In this document: positions 45,358 to 53,286 of the stretch, piece by piece
Layout: every line of letters begins with the position of its first letter
Numbering within the stretch: position 1 is the stretch's first letter
Notes under the pieces: model-generated
What the model was told of the DNA's origin: nothing
Database searches by the model: none
Seen by the model: only the letters and a program-made list of their open reading frames with translations
Position numbers and translations under genes: made by a program
NCBI GenBank assembly: GCA_964412785.1
Contig: CAYPQD010000014.1
Coordinates: forward strand, 1 to 59,129
Direction of reading: 5' to 3'
DNA from: UBA5336 sp964412785
GTDB taxonomy: Bacteria > Pseudomonadota > Alphaproteobacteria > Caulobacterales > Hyphomonadaceae
Length of the DNA: 59,129 bases

Positions 45358-47019
45358 CTATTCTGCCGCCTGGAGCGAGTCGGAAGCCTTGGCCTTCAGC
45401 GCCAGTTTCTCTTCCCCGGAGAGCTGGACATGGCCCATCGCGGTGCGGGTGACGTTGTAGACCATGATCAGCGCGCCCAGCAGGTACAGCAAGCCACCGA
45501 CGGCGCGGATGATGTAGCTGACGTGCTTGGCCTCGACGGTCTCGACGAAGGCATATTCGAGGAAGCCGAACTCATTGTAGGCGCGCCACATCAGGCCTTC
45601 CATGATCCCGGCGAACCAAAGCGCGACGATGTAGAAGACAATGCCGATGGTCGCGAGCCAGAAGTGCCATTCGACCAGGCGCATCGAGTACATCCGCTCA
45701 CGCTTGTAGAGCCACTGCACGAGGCAGTAGAGCGCGCCGAACGAGATGAAGCCGACCCAACCGAGCGCGCCGGAGTGCACATGGCCGATGGTCCACTCCG
45801 TGTAGTGGCTCAGCGAGTTGACTGCGCGGATCGACATCAGCGGACCCTCAAAGGTCGACATGCCGTAGAACGCCACGGAGACGACCATCATCCGAACCAC
45901 CGGATCGGTGCGCAGCTTGTCCCACGCGCCAGACAGCGTCATCAGGCCGTTGATCATGCCGCCCCATGAGGGCATCCACAGCATGATCGAGAAGGTCATG
46001 CCGAGGGTCTGCGCCCATTGCGGCAGGGCGGTATAGTGCAGGTGGTGTGGCCCCGCCCAGATGTAGATGAAGATCAGCGACCAGAAGTGGACGATCGAGA
46101 GGCGGTAGGAATAGACCGGCCGTTCAACCCGCTTGGGGATGAAATAATACATGATCGCGAGGAAGCCGGTCGTCAGGAAGAAGCCGACGGCATTGTGCCC
46201 GTACCACCACTGCGACAGCGCATCCTGCACGCCGGCCATCACAGAATAGCTCTTCGCACCAGCCAGGCTCACCGGGATCGCCAGATTGTTGACGATGTGC
46301 AGCATTGCAATGGTGACGATGAAGGAGAGGTAGAACCAGTTCGCGACATAGATGTGCGGTTCCTTGCGCTTCCACAGGGTGCCGAGGAACACGAGAAGAT
46401 AGCCGACCCACACCAGGGTCAGCCACAGATCGGCATACCATTCCGGTTCGGCATATTCGCGCGACTGGGTGACGCCCATGACATAGCCGGTCGCGGCGAT
46501 GACGATGAACAGATTATAGCCCCAGAACACGAACCACGGCCAAAGGCCGCCGGCGAGGCGGGCCCGGCAGGTGCGCTGGACCACGTAGAAGCTGGTGGCG
46601 ATGAGCACATTGCCGCCGAAGGCGAAGATCACCGCGGAGGTGTGCAGCGGCCGCAGTCGCCCGAAATTCGTCCAGCCAAGCTCGGGGAAATAGAACAGGT
46701 TCGGCCAGGTGAGCTGCAGCGCGACGACAACGCCGACGAGCATGCCGACAACCCCCCAGAACAGCGAGATGAAGAGGCCCCATTTGACAATCGTGTCCTC
46801 ATAGACCGTCTGGTCGAAGGCGTCGCGGCCGTGCAGGGCGCCCTGCCACAGGCCGACGCCGACAACCCCGACGGCGGCAGCGCCCAGGAAGATCCAGGCG
46901 TGGACACCCATCAGGGCATCGGCGGAATTGGCAGCCACGAACAGCGCGGCGAGCGCCAGCAGGACAAGTACCGCCCCGACGCCCCACGTGCTGAAGTCGT
47001 GCCGCCTCATTGTTGTCAT
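45358..47019 (-). CDS. ccoN: cbb3-type cytochrome c oxidase subunit I
   Basis: Catalytic subunit, 553 residues from the chosen start, with twelve or more helices binding haem b and the haem b3-CuB centre. Ligand His residues appear in RPLHTSAVIFAFGG, WYGHNAVGFFLTTGFLAIMY, IWAGPHHLHYTAL and TIGHVHSGALGWVG; the Tyr used in the His-Tyr cross-link lies in the second of these. The start is uncertain: ATGs at 47088, 47043, 47019 and 47010 and a GTG are in frame, and none has a strong ribosome-binding site. 47019 is my choice from the usual N-terminal length. I saw no clear FNR/FixK box upstream. Confidence 0.94.
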   Translation of the reverse strand: MTTMRRHDFSTWGVGAVLVLLALAALFVAANSADALMGVHAWIFLGAAAVGVVGVGLWQGALHGRDAFDQTVYEDTIVKWGLFISLFWGVVGMLVGVVVALQLTWPNLFYFPELGWTNFGRLRPLHTSAVIFAFGGNVLIATSFYVVQRTCRARLAGGLWPWFVFWGYNLFIVIAATGYVMGVTQSREYAEPEWYADLWLTLVWVGYLLVFLGTLWKRKEPHIYVANWFYLSFIVTIAMLHIVNNLAIPVSLAGAKSYSVMAGVQDALSQWWYGHNAVGFFLTTGFLAIMYYFIPKRVERPVYSYRLSIVHFWSLIFIYIWAGPHHLHYTALPQWAQTLGMTFSIMLWMPSWGGMINGLMTLSGAWDKLRTDPVVRMMVVSVAFYGMSTFEGPLMSIRAVNSLSHYTEWTIGHVHSGALGWVGFISFGALYCLVQWLYKRERMYSMRLVEWHFWLATIGIVFYIVALWFAGIMEGLMWRAYNEFGFLEYAFVETVEAKHVSYIIRAVGGLLYLLGALIMVYNVTRTAMGHVQLSGEEKLALKAKASDSLQAAE

Positions 47020-47196
47020 CTGGCTCACGGCAAAAACCCTCATTGCTCTCACGACCAGCGCCCGCGGAAATCCCGGCTCTGGCTCCATGCCGTCTGGTTA
47101 GCGATGTGCGCGCGCCAGCTGAATACGGTGAATTACCTATGGGCAGTTGCGTCGCAGCCGCTCTATGATATCTCCAAATAGAGGAGGTTCGCCCTG

Positions 47197-47457
47197 ATGC
47201 GTGACATGATGCTTCCCGCGGCCGGACTGGCCCTGTTCACCGGCGGCCTCGCCAAGGCGATGACCCACACCCGCACCCTTGACCCGTTCGGTGCCTTCTG
47301 GTGCCGCAGCGGCGATCTGCCGGGCCAGGCCTTCACGGAACCGCTTGTTTTCGGCCATTGCTGGGGTTGCCCGGTTGCCCTGGTTGGCGCGGGGCTGCTG
47401 ACTGCGACCCTGCTATTGCGGATGCGGCGGCGTCACGCCGCAGGCAGGCGCGTTTGA
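47197..47457 (+). CDS. small membrane protein with Cys motif, divergent from ccoN
   Basis: An 86-residue protein with helices MLPAAGLALFTGGLAKAM and PVALVGAGLLTATLLLRM. Between them lies a loop with AFWCRSGDLPGQAF and GHCWGCPVAL, giving three Cys including a CWGC pair plus His. GAGGAGG eight bases before the ATG supports expression. It sits between ccoN and fixL and could be a metal-related accessory protein for the oxidase, but I recognise no named family. Confidence 0.72.
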   Translation: MRDMMLPAAGLALFTGGLAKAMTHTRTLDPFGAFWCRSGDLPGQAFTEPLVFGHCWGCPVALVGAGLLTATLLLRMRRRHAAGRRV

Positions 47458-47531
47458 CGTAAACCCCTCTGGTCACACCGTCCAACGTTTCCTATCCTTC
47501 GGCCTCCTGGAATTGAGGTGGAGCCGCGCTC

Positions 47532-48734
47532 TTGACCCGACGCGTCGTCGACACGGACCCGGAAGGCGTGCGCCACGGCGGATCGTCGAGCGAGGCAGCT
47601 TCCTCGCGCGAGCCGAGCGACGCCGAAGCGCTGCAACTGCATATCAATTCAATCCTCGCCTCGGCGCCGGATGCCATGTGCGTGATCGACGAGCATGGCG
47701 TGGTGCAAGCATTCAGCCGGGCGGGCGAAGCGCTATTCGGCTACCCCGCGAGCGCGGTCATCGGTCAGAATGTCAGCATGCTCATGACCGAGTATGACCG
47801 CACCCACCATGACTCCTACATGGAGCGCTACATGCGCACCGGCGAACGGCGGATCATCGGCATCGGCCGTGTCGTCACGGCCCGGCGGTCCGACGGCGCC
47901 CGATTCCCGATCGACCTGAAGATCGGCGAGGCGCGGATTGGCAGCCATTATCTCTTCACTGCCTTCATGCGCGACCTGTCTGAGCAGCAGCGCGCCGAAC
48001 TGCGGATGCGGGAGATGCAGTCGGAACTGGTGCATTTCTCACGCCTCAGCGCCGTCGGGACGATGGCCTCGGCGATGGCCCACGAGCTAAACCAGCCCCT
48101 GACTGCGGTCTCCAACTATCTGGAAGCGGCACGCGACATGCTCGAGAACCCCAGCCCGGAGGTTCTGGCACTGGTCCAGGAAGCGCTGGACGAGGCCGCC
48201 AAGCAGTCGGTTCGCACCGGCCAGATCGTCCGAAAGCTGCGCGATTACGTCGCCCGCGGCGATATCGACGCCCGGCCGATCCAGCTGGAGCCAATCGTGC
48301 GCGATGCCATCTCTCTGGCACGGATCGGCTCAAGCTCGGACCATCTGCGCATTGACGAGCGATTCGACGTGGCGCCGGGGCTCATCATGGCTGACCCGAT
48401 CCAGGTCCAGCAGGTGCTGATCAACCTCCTGAAAAACGCCTTCGAGGCACTCACTGATCAGAATGACGCACGTGTGACGGTGGCGCTCAGCGAGGGGCCA
48501 GGCCGGTTCGTGACCCTGCGGGTTGAGGACAATGGCCCCGGCATTCCGCCGGAACTTGCCGAGCAGCTGTTCCGGCCCTTTGCCAGCTCCAAGTCGACGG
48601 GCATGGGTCTCGGCCTATCCATCTGCCAGACCATTATCGAGGCCCATGGCGGCAGCATTCGCATCGAGCCGCGCACTGCCGGCGGCACGAGCTTCATGTT
48701 CACGCTTCCCAGACCCGACACGGCGACCCCATGA
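47532..48734 (+). CDS. fixL: oxygen-sensing histidine kinase FixL
   Basis: A 400-residue soluble kinase. The haem-PAS domain has the proximal His in DRTHHDSYMERYMRTG and the two Arg of the distal pocket (MERYM and IIGIGRVV), as in rhizobial FixL, so O2 binding is expected. The kinase core has the phospho-His in MASAMAHELNQPLTAVSNYL and an ATPase domain with VEDNGPGIPPE and GMGLGLSICQTII. The start codon is TTG, with GGAG about eight bases upstream; no ATG lies earlier in frame. It overlaps fixJ by ATGA. Confidence 0.93.
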   Translation: MTRRVVDTDPEGVRHGGSSSEAASSREPSDAEALQLHINSILASAPDAMCVIDEHGVVQAFSRAGEALFGYPASAVIGQNVSMLMTEYDRTHHDSYMERYMRTGERRIIGIGRVVTARRSDGARFPIDLKIGEARIGSHYLFTAFMRDLSEQQRAELRMREMQSELVHFSRLSAVGTMASAMAHELNQPLTAVSNYLEAARDMLENPSPEVLALVQEALDEAAKQSVRTGQIVRKLRDYVARGDIDARPIQLEPIVRDAISLARIGSSSDHLRIDERFDVAPGLIMADPIQVQQVLINLLKNAFEALTDQNDARVTVALSEGPGRFVTLRVEDNGPGIPPELAEQLFRPFASSKSTGMGLGLSICQTIIEAHGGSIRIEPRTAGGTSFMFTLPRPDTATP

Positions 48735-49345
48735 GCGACCCGCGCCACATCCACCTGGTCGATGATGACGAGGCAATCCGTCATTCAGCGAGCTTCATGC
48801 TGCGCCATGCCGGATTCCGCGTGCAGACCTTCAGTGACGGGCCACAGTTTCTCGCTGCCCTGGACGCGCTGCCGGAGGGGTGCGTCCTGCTTGATGTTCA
48901 GATGCCGGAGATGGACGGCCTGAGTGTGCTGGAGACCTTGCAGAGGCGCGGTGCGACCATGCCGGTGATCGTGCTGACCGGCCATGGCAATGTGAGCGTG
49001 GCCGTGCAGGCGATGAAACTCGGCGCCACCGATTTCGTGGAAAAGCCCTATGAGAAACAGGCTCTCCTCGCGGCGATCGGGACGGCGTTCGACATTGCCG
49101 AAACCCGCGAGGCCCGCGACATTCAGGAGCGGCACGCGCTGGGCCTGATCGCACAGCTGACACCGCGGGAAACTGAGGTTCTGGAGCGGCTGGTACGCGG
49201 CTTCACCAACAAGATGATCGCAGAGGAACTGGAGATTTCCCCGCGCACGGTGGAGATCCACCGCGCCAATCTTATGGAAAAGCTGGAGACCGACACGCTC
49301 TCCGGTGTCCTTCGGCTCGCCTTCGCCGCGGGCATCGGGCGATAG
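48731..49345 (+). CDS. fixJ: response regulator FixJ
   Basis: A 204-residue partner of FixL. The receiver has HLVDDDEAIRHSASFMLRHA, acceptor Asp in CVLLDVQMPEMDGL, and the Lys of the switch in FVEKPYEKQ. A LuxR-type DNA-binding domain follows: TPRETEVLERLVRGFTNKMI with AEELEISPRTVEIHRANLME. In rhizobia and Caulobacter, phosphorylated FixJ activates fixK and so the cco genes at low oxygen. Here no fixK is present in the window, so direct or distant FixK control is open. Confidence 0.94.
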   Translation: MSDPRHIHLVDDDEAIRHSASFMLRHAGFRVQTFSDGPQFLAALDALPEGCVLLDVQMPEMDGLSVLETLQRRGATMPVIVLTGHGNVSVAVQAMKLGATDFVEKPYEKQALLAAIGTAFDIAETREARDIQERHALGLIAQLTPRETEVLERLVRGFTNKMIAEELEISPRTVEIHRANLMEKLETDTLSGVLRLAFAAGIGR

Positions 49346-49375
49346 GGTTGTGTCATCATTTTATCGCACAACCCT
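49344..49375. other. inverted repeat after fixJ
   Basis: AGGGTTGTG and CACAACCCT form a nine-base stem around a 14-base loop, beginning within the fixJ stop codon. No T tract follows on the plus strand, so it is a weak terminator or an RNA structure rather than a standard terminator. Confidence 0.5.
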
Positions 49376-49393
49376 ACGCACAAGTACGTAAGG
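49373..49393. promoter_or_regulatory. possible FixJ-type operator before the single-domain regulator
   Basis: CCTACG-N8-CGTAAGG is a near-palindrome about 70 bases before the next gene; a further TTACGATACGT stretch lies just before its ATG. The TACGTA-type core resembles sequences bound by FixJ in rhizobia. The match is by eye and the FixJ consensus is loose. Confidence 0.3.
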
Positions 49394-49460
49394 ACCTGCG
49401 CCTAAGGCTCGGGCATTTTAGTGTCGCCCCGATAGTGGCGCCTCTTACGATACGTGGTGC

Positions 49461-49871
49461 ATGACCCTTCCAGATGAGCAGCCCCCCGCAGCGGTTCGCA
49501 TCGCAGTCATAGAGGACAGCGAGGCCGTGCGGCGTTCTCTGGAAATGCTATTGCGTGCGAAGGGGTTTTCCGTGGTCGCGTTCGACAGTGCCGAGACATT
49601 TCTCGCCGATGATGGCGCGCAAACGGCCGACTGCTTTCTCGTCGATTACAAGCTGCCGAAAATGGACGGTGTCCACCTGATGCTCCGCCTGAAGGAACGC
49701 GGCGTGACCGCCCCCGCGCTGATGATCACCGGCTGTCTCAATACCGATATTGCCGGAAAGGCCCGATCCGCCGGCTATCAGGGCATCCTTGAAAAGCCGA
49801 TGCCACACCGGGCCCTGCTCGACACACTTCGGAAGATCCTGCGCGACAGGCCGAGGAGCGGCGCCGCCTGA
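49461..49871 (+). CDS. single-domain response regulator, FixT-like candidate
   Basis: A 136-residue protein that is only a receiver: AVIEDSEAVRRSLEMLLRAK, acceptor Asp in CFLVDYKLPKMDGV, the Thr switch in LMITGCLN and Lys in ILEKPMPHRA, with a short Arg-rich tail and no output domain. Directly downstream of fixLJ, it occupies the place where fixK or the kinase inhibitor fixT lies in Caulobacter. FixT is a single-domain receiver that inhibits FixL, so a feedback role is plausible. No ribosome-binding site precedes the ATG. Confidence 0.75.
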   Translation: MTLPDEQPPAAVRIAVIEDSEAVRRSLEMLLRAKGFSVVAFDSAETFLADDGAQTADCFLVDYKLPKMDGVHLMLRLKERGVTAPALMITGCLNTDIAGKARSAGYQGILEKPMPHRALLDTLRKILRDRPRSGAA

Positions 49872-49892
49872 CCTGCAACCCCAAAGGCCCTC

Positions 49893-50007
49893 ATACCCGT
49901 GTGCGCAGATGATGGTTCATCTGCGCCTCCGGCGCATGAGCGCCGACGCGCAGTCGCGCTCGGCCTCGCGCTGCAAGGATCGGTTGTGGGTCCACGCCGC
50001 TTGGTAT
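49893..50007 (+). repeat. dispersed hairpin repeat, copy F (full length)
   Basis: The best-preserved full copy. Left hairpin GCGCAGATGA/TCATCTGCGC with a four-base loop; central hairpin GGCGC-ATGA-GCGCC; degenerate right arm TGCAAGGATCGG ... CGCTTGGTAT. Its right end is shared with the last base of the TGA stop of the ATP-grasp gene on the minus strand. It lies between the 3' ends of that gene and the single-domain regulator. Confidence 0.9.
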
Positions 50008-50999
50008 CAGGCCCGCAACGCCTCGGCGATATCGGCGCCGGAGCGTCTGCCCTGCGCCTCGCTGCAGAGCCGGCGGGCCAGCGCCACCCGTGCGCCGGCG
50101 TCCAGTCCGGTCAAATCGGCACTGAGCGCGGCCTTGATAGCGGGCCGGAGGCCCTCACGGTTGGCGACCTGGATGGAGATTCCGGGGCGGGCGTTCAGCT
50201 CCAGCAGGAGCGGTCCGCGCGCCTTGTCGAGCACGATGTCGGCGCCGAGATAGCCAAGGCCGGTGACCTCCAATGCGCGCGCCGCCATTTCGAGCATGTC
50301 GTCCCAATAGGGCACCTTGAACCCGCTGAGGTCGTGGGCCGTGTCCGGATGCTGGTCGACGACCCGCCCGTTCTGCATGCCGGAACGCGTGACCCCGCTG
50401 ATAAGGTCGAGCCCCACTCCGACCCCGCCCTTGTGCAAATTGGCCTTGCCATCGGACTCCGCAGTCGGAAGGCGCAACATGCCGGCAATCGGCAGGCCGC
50501 GCAGGACGATGATGCGGATGTCGGGGACGCCGCGGAAGGAGATTGCGTCGAATACATCGTCGAAGATCACCCGGTATTCGACCATGGCCCGGTCAGGCTG
50601 GCCGCTGAGGCTGTACATGCCGGAAAGGATATTGTTGACGTGGAAACGAACATCCTCAAAACTTATGCGCCTGCCGTTTGCAAGCCTGTAACCGCCGCCC
50701 TGCATCGGCCCCATCAGGACAAGAATGCCGTTTCCCTGGGAGCCGTTTGCGGGCTTGATCACGCAGCCCTCCGGGCGGTCAATGAGGGCTCTCAGCCGGC
50801 GCAGGTCGAACGGATTGGCAATCGTGCCATAAAGTTCAGGCACGGCGATGCCGGCCACGTCCGCGAGGGCCTTGGTGACGATCTTGTCGTTGACAAGTCG
50901 CATCAGGCGCCGGGGATTGAGCTCGTTGACGAGGCGGACATTGCGCTCGTTGATCCCGATCACGCCATTGCGGGAGAGCGTGTAGAAGCGCCAGATCAT
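50007..50999 (-). CDS. RimK-like alpha-L-glutamate ligase family ATP-grasp protein
   Basis: A 330-residue ATP-grasp enzyme of the group annotated alpha-L-glutamate ligase-like. The N-terminal RLVNDKIVTKALADVAGIAV, the ATP-lysine loop GCVIKPANGSQGNGILVL and the metal-binding C-terminal LLELNARPGISIQVANREGL are visible. Such enzymes form peptide bonds, usually adding amino acids to a carboxylate. It overlaps the upstream membrane-protein gene by ATGA. The same three-gene set recurs in many proteobacteria, but its substrate is not known to me. Confidence 0.88.
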   Translation of the reverse strand: MIWRFYTLSRNGVIGINERNVRLVNELNPRRLMRLVNDKIVTKALADVAGIAVPELYGTIANPFDLRRLRALIDRPEGCVIKPANGSQGNGILVLMGPMQGGGYRLANGRRISFEDVRFHVNNILSGMYSLSGQPDRAMVEYRVIFDDVFDAISFRGVPDIRIIVLRGLPIAGMLRLPTAESDGKANLHKGGVGVGLDLISGVTRSGMQNGRVVDQHPDTAHDLSGFKVPYWDDMLEMAARALEVTGLGYLGADIVLDKARGPLLLELNARPGISIQVANREGLRPAIKAALSADLTGLDAGARVALARRLCSEAQGRRSGADIAEALRA

Positions 51000-52522
51000 G
51001 TGCGCCCGGCGAGCTGGCGGAAGCGAATCAGCTCGCTAAGCCTTAGCCCGGTATACTTGCCCATCAGAAGGCAGAGCCCCATGATCGCGAACAAGAGTTC
51101 AGGGAAGTTGAACATCATGTACTCGACCTGCGGGTGGGTCATGGCAAGATAGGCAAGACTCGCCACCAGCAGGCTGCCGGCGCCCTGTTTAAGCGCATCA
51201 GTGGCCGAGGCCTCTTCCCATACAATCGACATTCGCTCGATCGTCATCGTCAGGATGACCATGGGAAACAGAGAGACAGACAGGCCGATGGGCTGCCCGG
51301 CTCCCTGCATGCCGAGCGTGATGGCCGCCATGCAGATCACGATGAAGACGAGGACGACAGCGAGACGTGGCACAAGCAGGAGCTTCAGTCGCTCCAGGTA
51401 GAACCGCATGGCGAGGCCGACGAGGACGAGGCCGGAGAACAGGAGGAGACCTGTCACCAGTGCGGTCTCGCGGAAGGCTATGCCGATCAGGACCGGCATG
51501 AAGGTGCCGAGCGTCTGGATGCCGACGAACTGGCGCAGGAATACCAGAAGCAGAATGCCCACCGGGATCGTCACCAGAACCTGATAGACAAGCTGGGTGG
51601 TGATCGGCAGGGTCTCGAAATTGAACCATGATAGGGTAAAGTCGCCCTGTCCCGCAGCGTTGAGCACCACAGCCTCAGCCGCAAGGCGTGCTGGCTGCAG
51701 GCCGATCTGCACGTCGAGTTCTCTGGTCCCGGCCGATTTTACCAGCGGGTCGGTGCCAAACCACAGGGTCACGAACTCACCGGGCCGGCCACTCGGGAAA
51801 AAGCGCTTGTCGCTGGCCTCCACATGGTATTCCAGCCAGTGGCGGACCTCCGCGCGCCGGCGCGCATCGTCGAGATAGACGCCATTTGCCACCCGCGCCT
51901 GAATCCCCTGACTTTCGAGCACCTGGCGGGCCAGTTCGAGGCGGTCAAGCGGACGCGGCAGCGCGGGCAGCAGGACCTCGACCTCATCCTGGATGGCGTC
52001 CCCGAAGATCTGCTGGATGATCAGTTCAGCAAGGGATTCATCGTCGGCTGACTGGCGGCGCAGGTCGGCCGACCAGACGATGAAGGCCTGGCGGGCGACA
52101 TCATCGGCAATTTCCGGCGTGAAGCGGCGGCCCGGGCGCTTCATCGTCTCCGGCAGAGGCGTATCGCGGCTCGCACCGATGATCTTTGCCCGGTAGCGCA
52201 GGACCTTCCGGTCATTGGGATAGCGATATGTCCAGATCGCCTTGCGGTTGGCGCCCCGCTCGTCCAGGCGCAGGCCAAACGCGCCATTGTAGAACTGTTC
52301 CTCGCTGACCGCGCTGCCAGCCCCAGAAACCGGCAGGAAGGTCTCGATCCGCACCGGCTCATTGCGGGCATCAAATTGCAGGAAGATCTCGAAATCCCAG
52401 ACCGTGGTCTGTTCGCCAGGCCGCAGAGGATAGTCATAGCGCATGACCTTGTTGGCCATGATACCAAGGCCGAGAACGATCAGCATGAGCGCCAGAAGGC
52501 GCGTGTGCGTCTGACTAGTCAC
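50996..52522 (-). CDS. inactive transglutaminase-like 7TM membrane protein
   Basis: A membrane protein of about 508 residues. A short N-terminal helix (LLALMLIVLGLGIMAN) anchors a periplasmic region of about 250 residues, which includes a degraded transglutaminase-like fold (RLELARQVLESQGIQARVAN). Seven C-terminal helices follow, for example LVYQVLVTIPVGILLLVFL and FMPVLIGIAFRETALVTGLL. The catalytic Cys/His pattern of transglutaminases is not evident. The start is uncertain: GTG at 52522 overlaps the upstream stop by eight bases, and GTG at 52534 or an ATG at 52639 are alternatives. Confidence 0.85.
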   Translation of the reverse strand: MTSQTHTRLLALMLIVLGLGIMANKVMRYDYPLRPGEQTTVWDFEIFLQFDARNEPVRIETFLPVSGAGSAVSEEQFYNGAFGLRLDERGANRKAIWTYRYPNDRKVLRYRAKIIGASRDTPLPETMKRPGRRFTPEIADDVARQAFIVWSADLRRQSADDESLAELIIQQIFGDAIQDEVEVLLPALPRPLDRLELARQVLESQGIQARVANGVYLDDARRRAEVRHWLEYHVEASDKRFFPSGRPGEFVTLWFGTDPLVKSAGTRELDVQIGLQPARLAAEAVVLNAAGQGDFTLSWFNFETLPITTQLVYQVLVTIPVGILLLVFLRQFVGIQTLGTFMPVLIGIAFRETALVTGLLLFSGLVLVGLAMRFYLERLKLLLVPRLAVVLVFIVICMAAITLGMQGAGQPIGLSVSLFPMVILTMTIERMSIVWEEASATDALKQGAGSLLVASLAYLAMTHPQVEYMMFNFPELLFAIMGLCLLMGKYTGLRLSELIRFRQLAGRT

Positions 52523-53051
52523 GGGGGCGGTCACAGTCCGCTTCAGCCGCGAAAGTCTGGGCTGGATCGATAATGATCCGGTGGGCGAGGAACTCGCGTC
52601 CCACCAGGAAGTCGTACTCGAAATCCTCCCGGTCGGCAAGATTCACCTCGGCGAGGCCGCGCTCACCCCCAACGCAGAGCGGCAGGTGGATAACCGGGCG
52701 GCGGATCGTGCCGCCTGTCTTCAGCTTGATCTGCGCAAAGCGGATAACGTTCTGGTCATACCGGACAGCGCGCCCATTCTTGCCGATCAGCCGGAAGCGG
52801 ACCCAGTCGTCGCGCTTGCCGCGCTTGTAGAGTTCCACGTCGCGGGCGAACACCGAACTGGTGTCGGCGCCGGTGTCGAGCTTGCCCTTCATTTCCAGCC
52901 CCAGCCTGCCGACATAGACGTCTTCCACATAGCCGAGGAGCGCAGGTGTGCCGGAGCGCTCCGAGGCTGTGTCGGCAAAAGCCGGGCCAGCCAGGGCAAG
53001 GGCCGCAAACACGCCAAGTCCGGCCATTCGATGGCGGTGATCGCGATGCAT
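52515..53051 (-). CDS. retropepsin-like aspartic protease family (RimB / PF05618-type)
   Basis: A 178-residue exported protein. Signal peptide MAGLGVFAALALAGPAFA precedes a retropepsin-like domain with the catalytic-type motif KLDTGADTSSVFA and the closing strand VGREFLAHRIIIDPAQTF. The family has been called ATP-dependent zinc protease, a misleading label. It is the first gene of an operon with the 7TM and ATP-grasp proteins. The start at 53051 begins a normal secretion signal; a longer frame would run through low-complexity sequence. Substrate unknown; trimming of a peptide made by the ligase is one idea. Confidence 0.86.
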   Translation of the reverse strand: MHRDHRHRMAGLGVFAALALAGPAFADTASERSGTPALLGYVEDVYVGRLGLEMKGKLDTGADTSSVFARDVELYKRGKRDDWVRFRLIGKNGRAVRYDQNVIRFAQIKLKTGGTIRRPVIHLPLCVGGERGLAEVNLADREDFEYDFLVGREFLAHRIIIDPAQTFAAEADCDRPRD

Positions 53052-53176
53052 GTCAGGCCTCCCGAGGCGCCGCATATATAAGCAAGGCGCGCGTTTAGCA
53101 CGACTCCCCTCGCCTGTCGCGACGGCACGGCAGCCCTGCGCGCCGACCTGCTCGCCAGCTCTGTGCCGGCCGCACG

Positions 53177-53212
53177 AAAAACCCGGCCGGAACCCTGAAG
53201 GGCGCGACCGGG
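53177..53212 (-). terminator. intrinsic terminator downstream of the RTX gene
   Basis: On the minus strand a stem CCCGG ... CCGGG with an inner CCCTT/AGGG pairing is followed by TTTTT. It lies after the large RTX gene and before the retropepsin gene. Confidence 0.65.
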
Positions 53213-53231
53213 CCAGGTAAATGGTTTGGGA

Positions 53232-53267
53232 GGCGGTCCCCGGCCTGCTCATGGGGAGGGGACCGCC
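53232..53267. terminator. second hairpin after the RTX gene
   Basis: GGCGGTCCCC and GGGGACCGCC pair perfectly over ten bases around a 16-base loop. The T-rich side (GATTTT) is on the plus strand, so it would best terminate antisense transcription; in the sense direction of the RTX gene it may protect the 3' end. Confidence 0.6.
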
Positions 53268-53286
53268 CGATTTTCCAGGTTATCGC

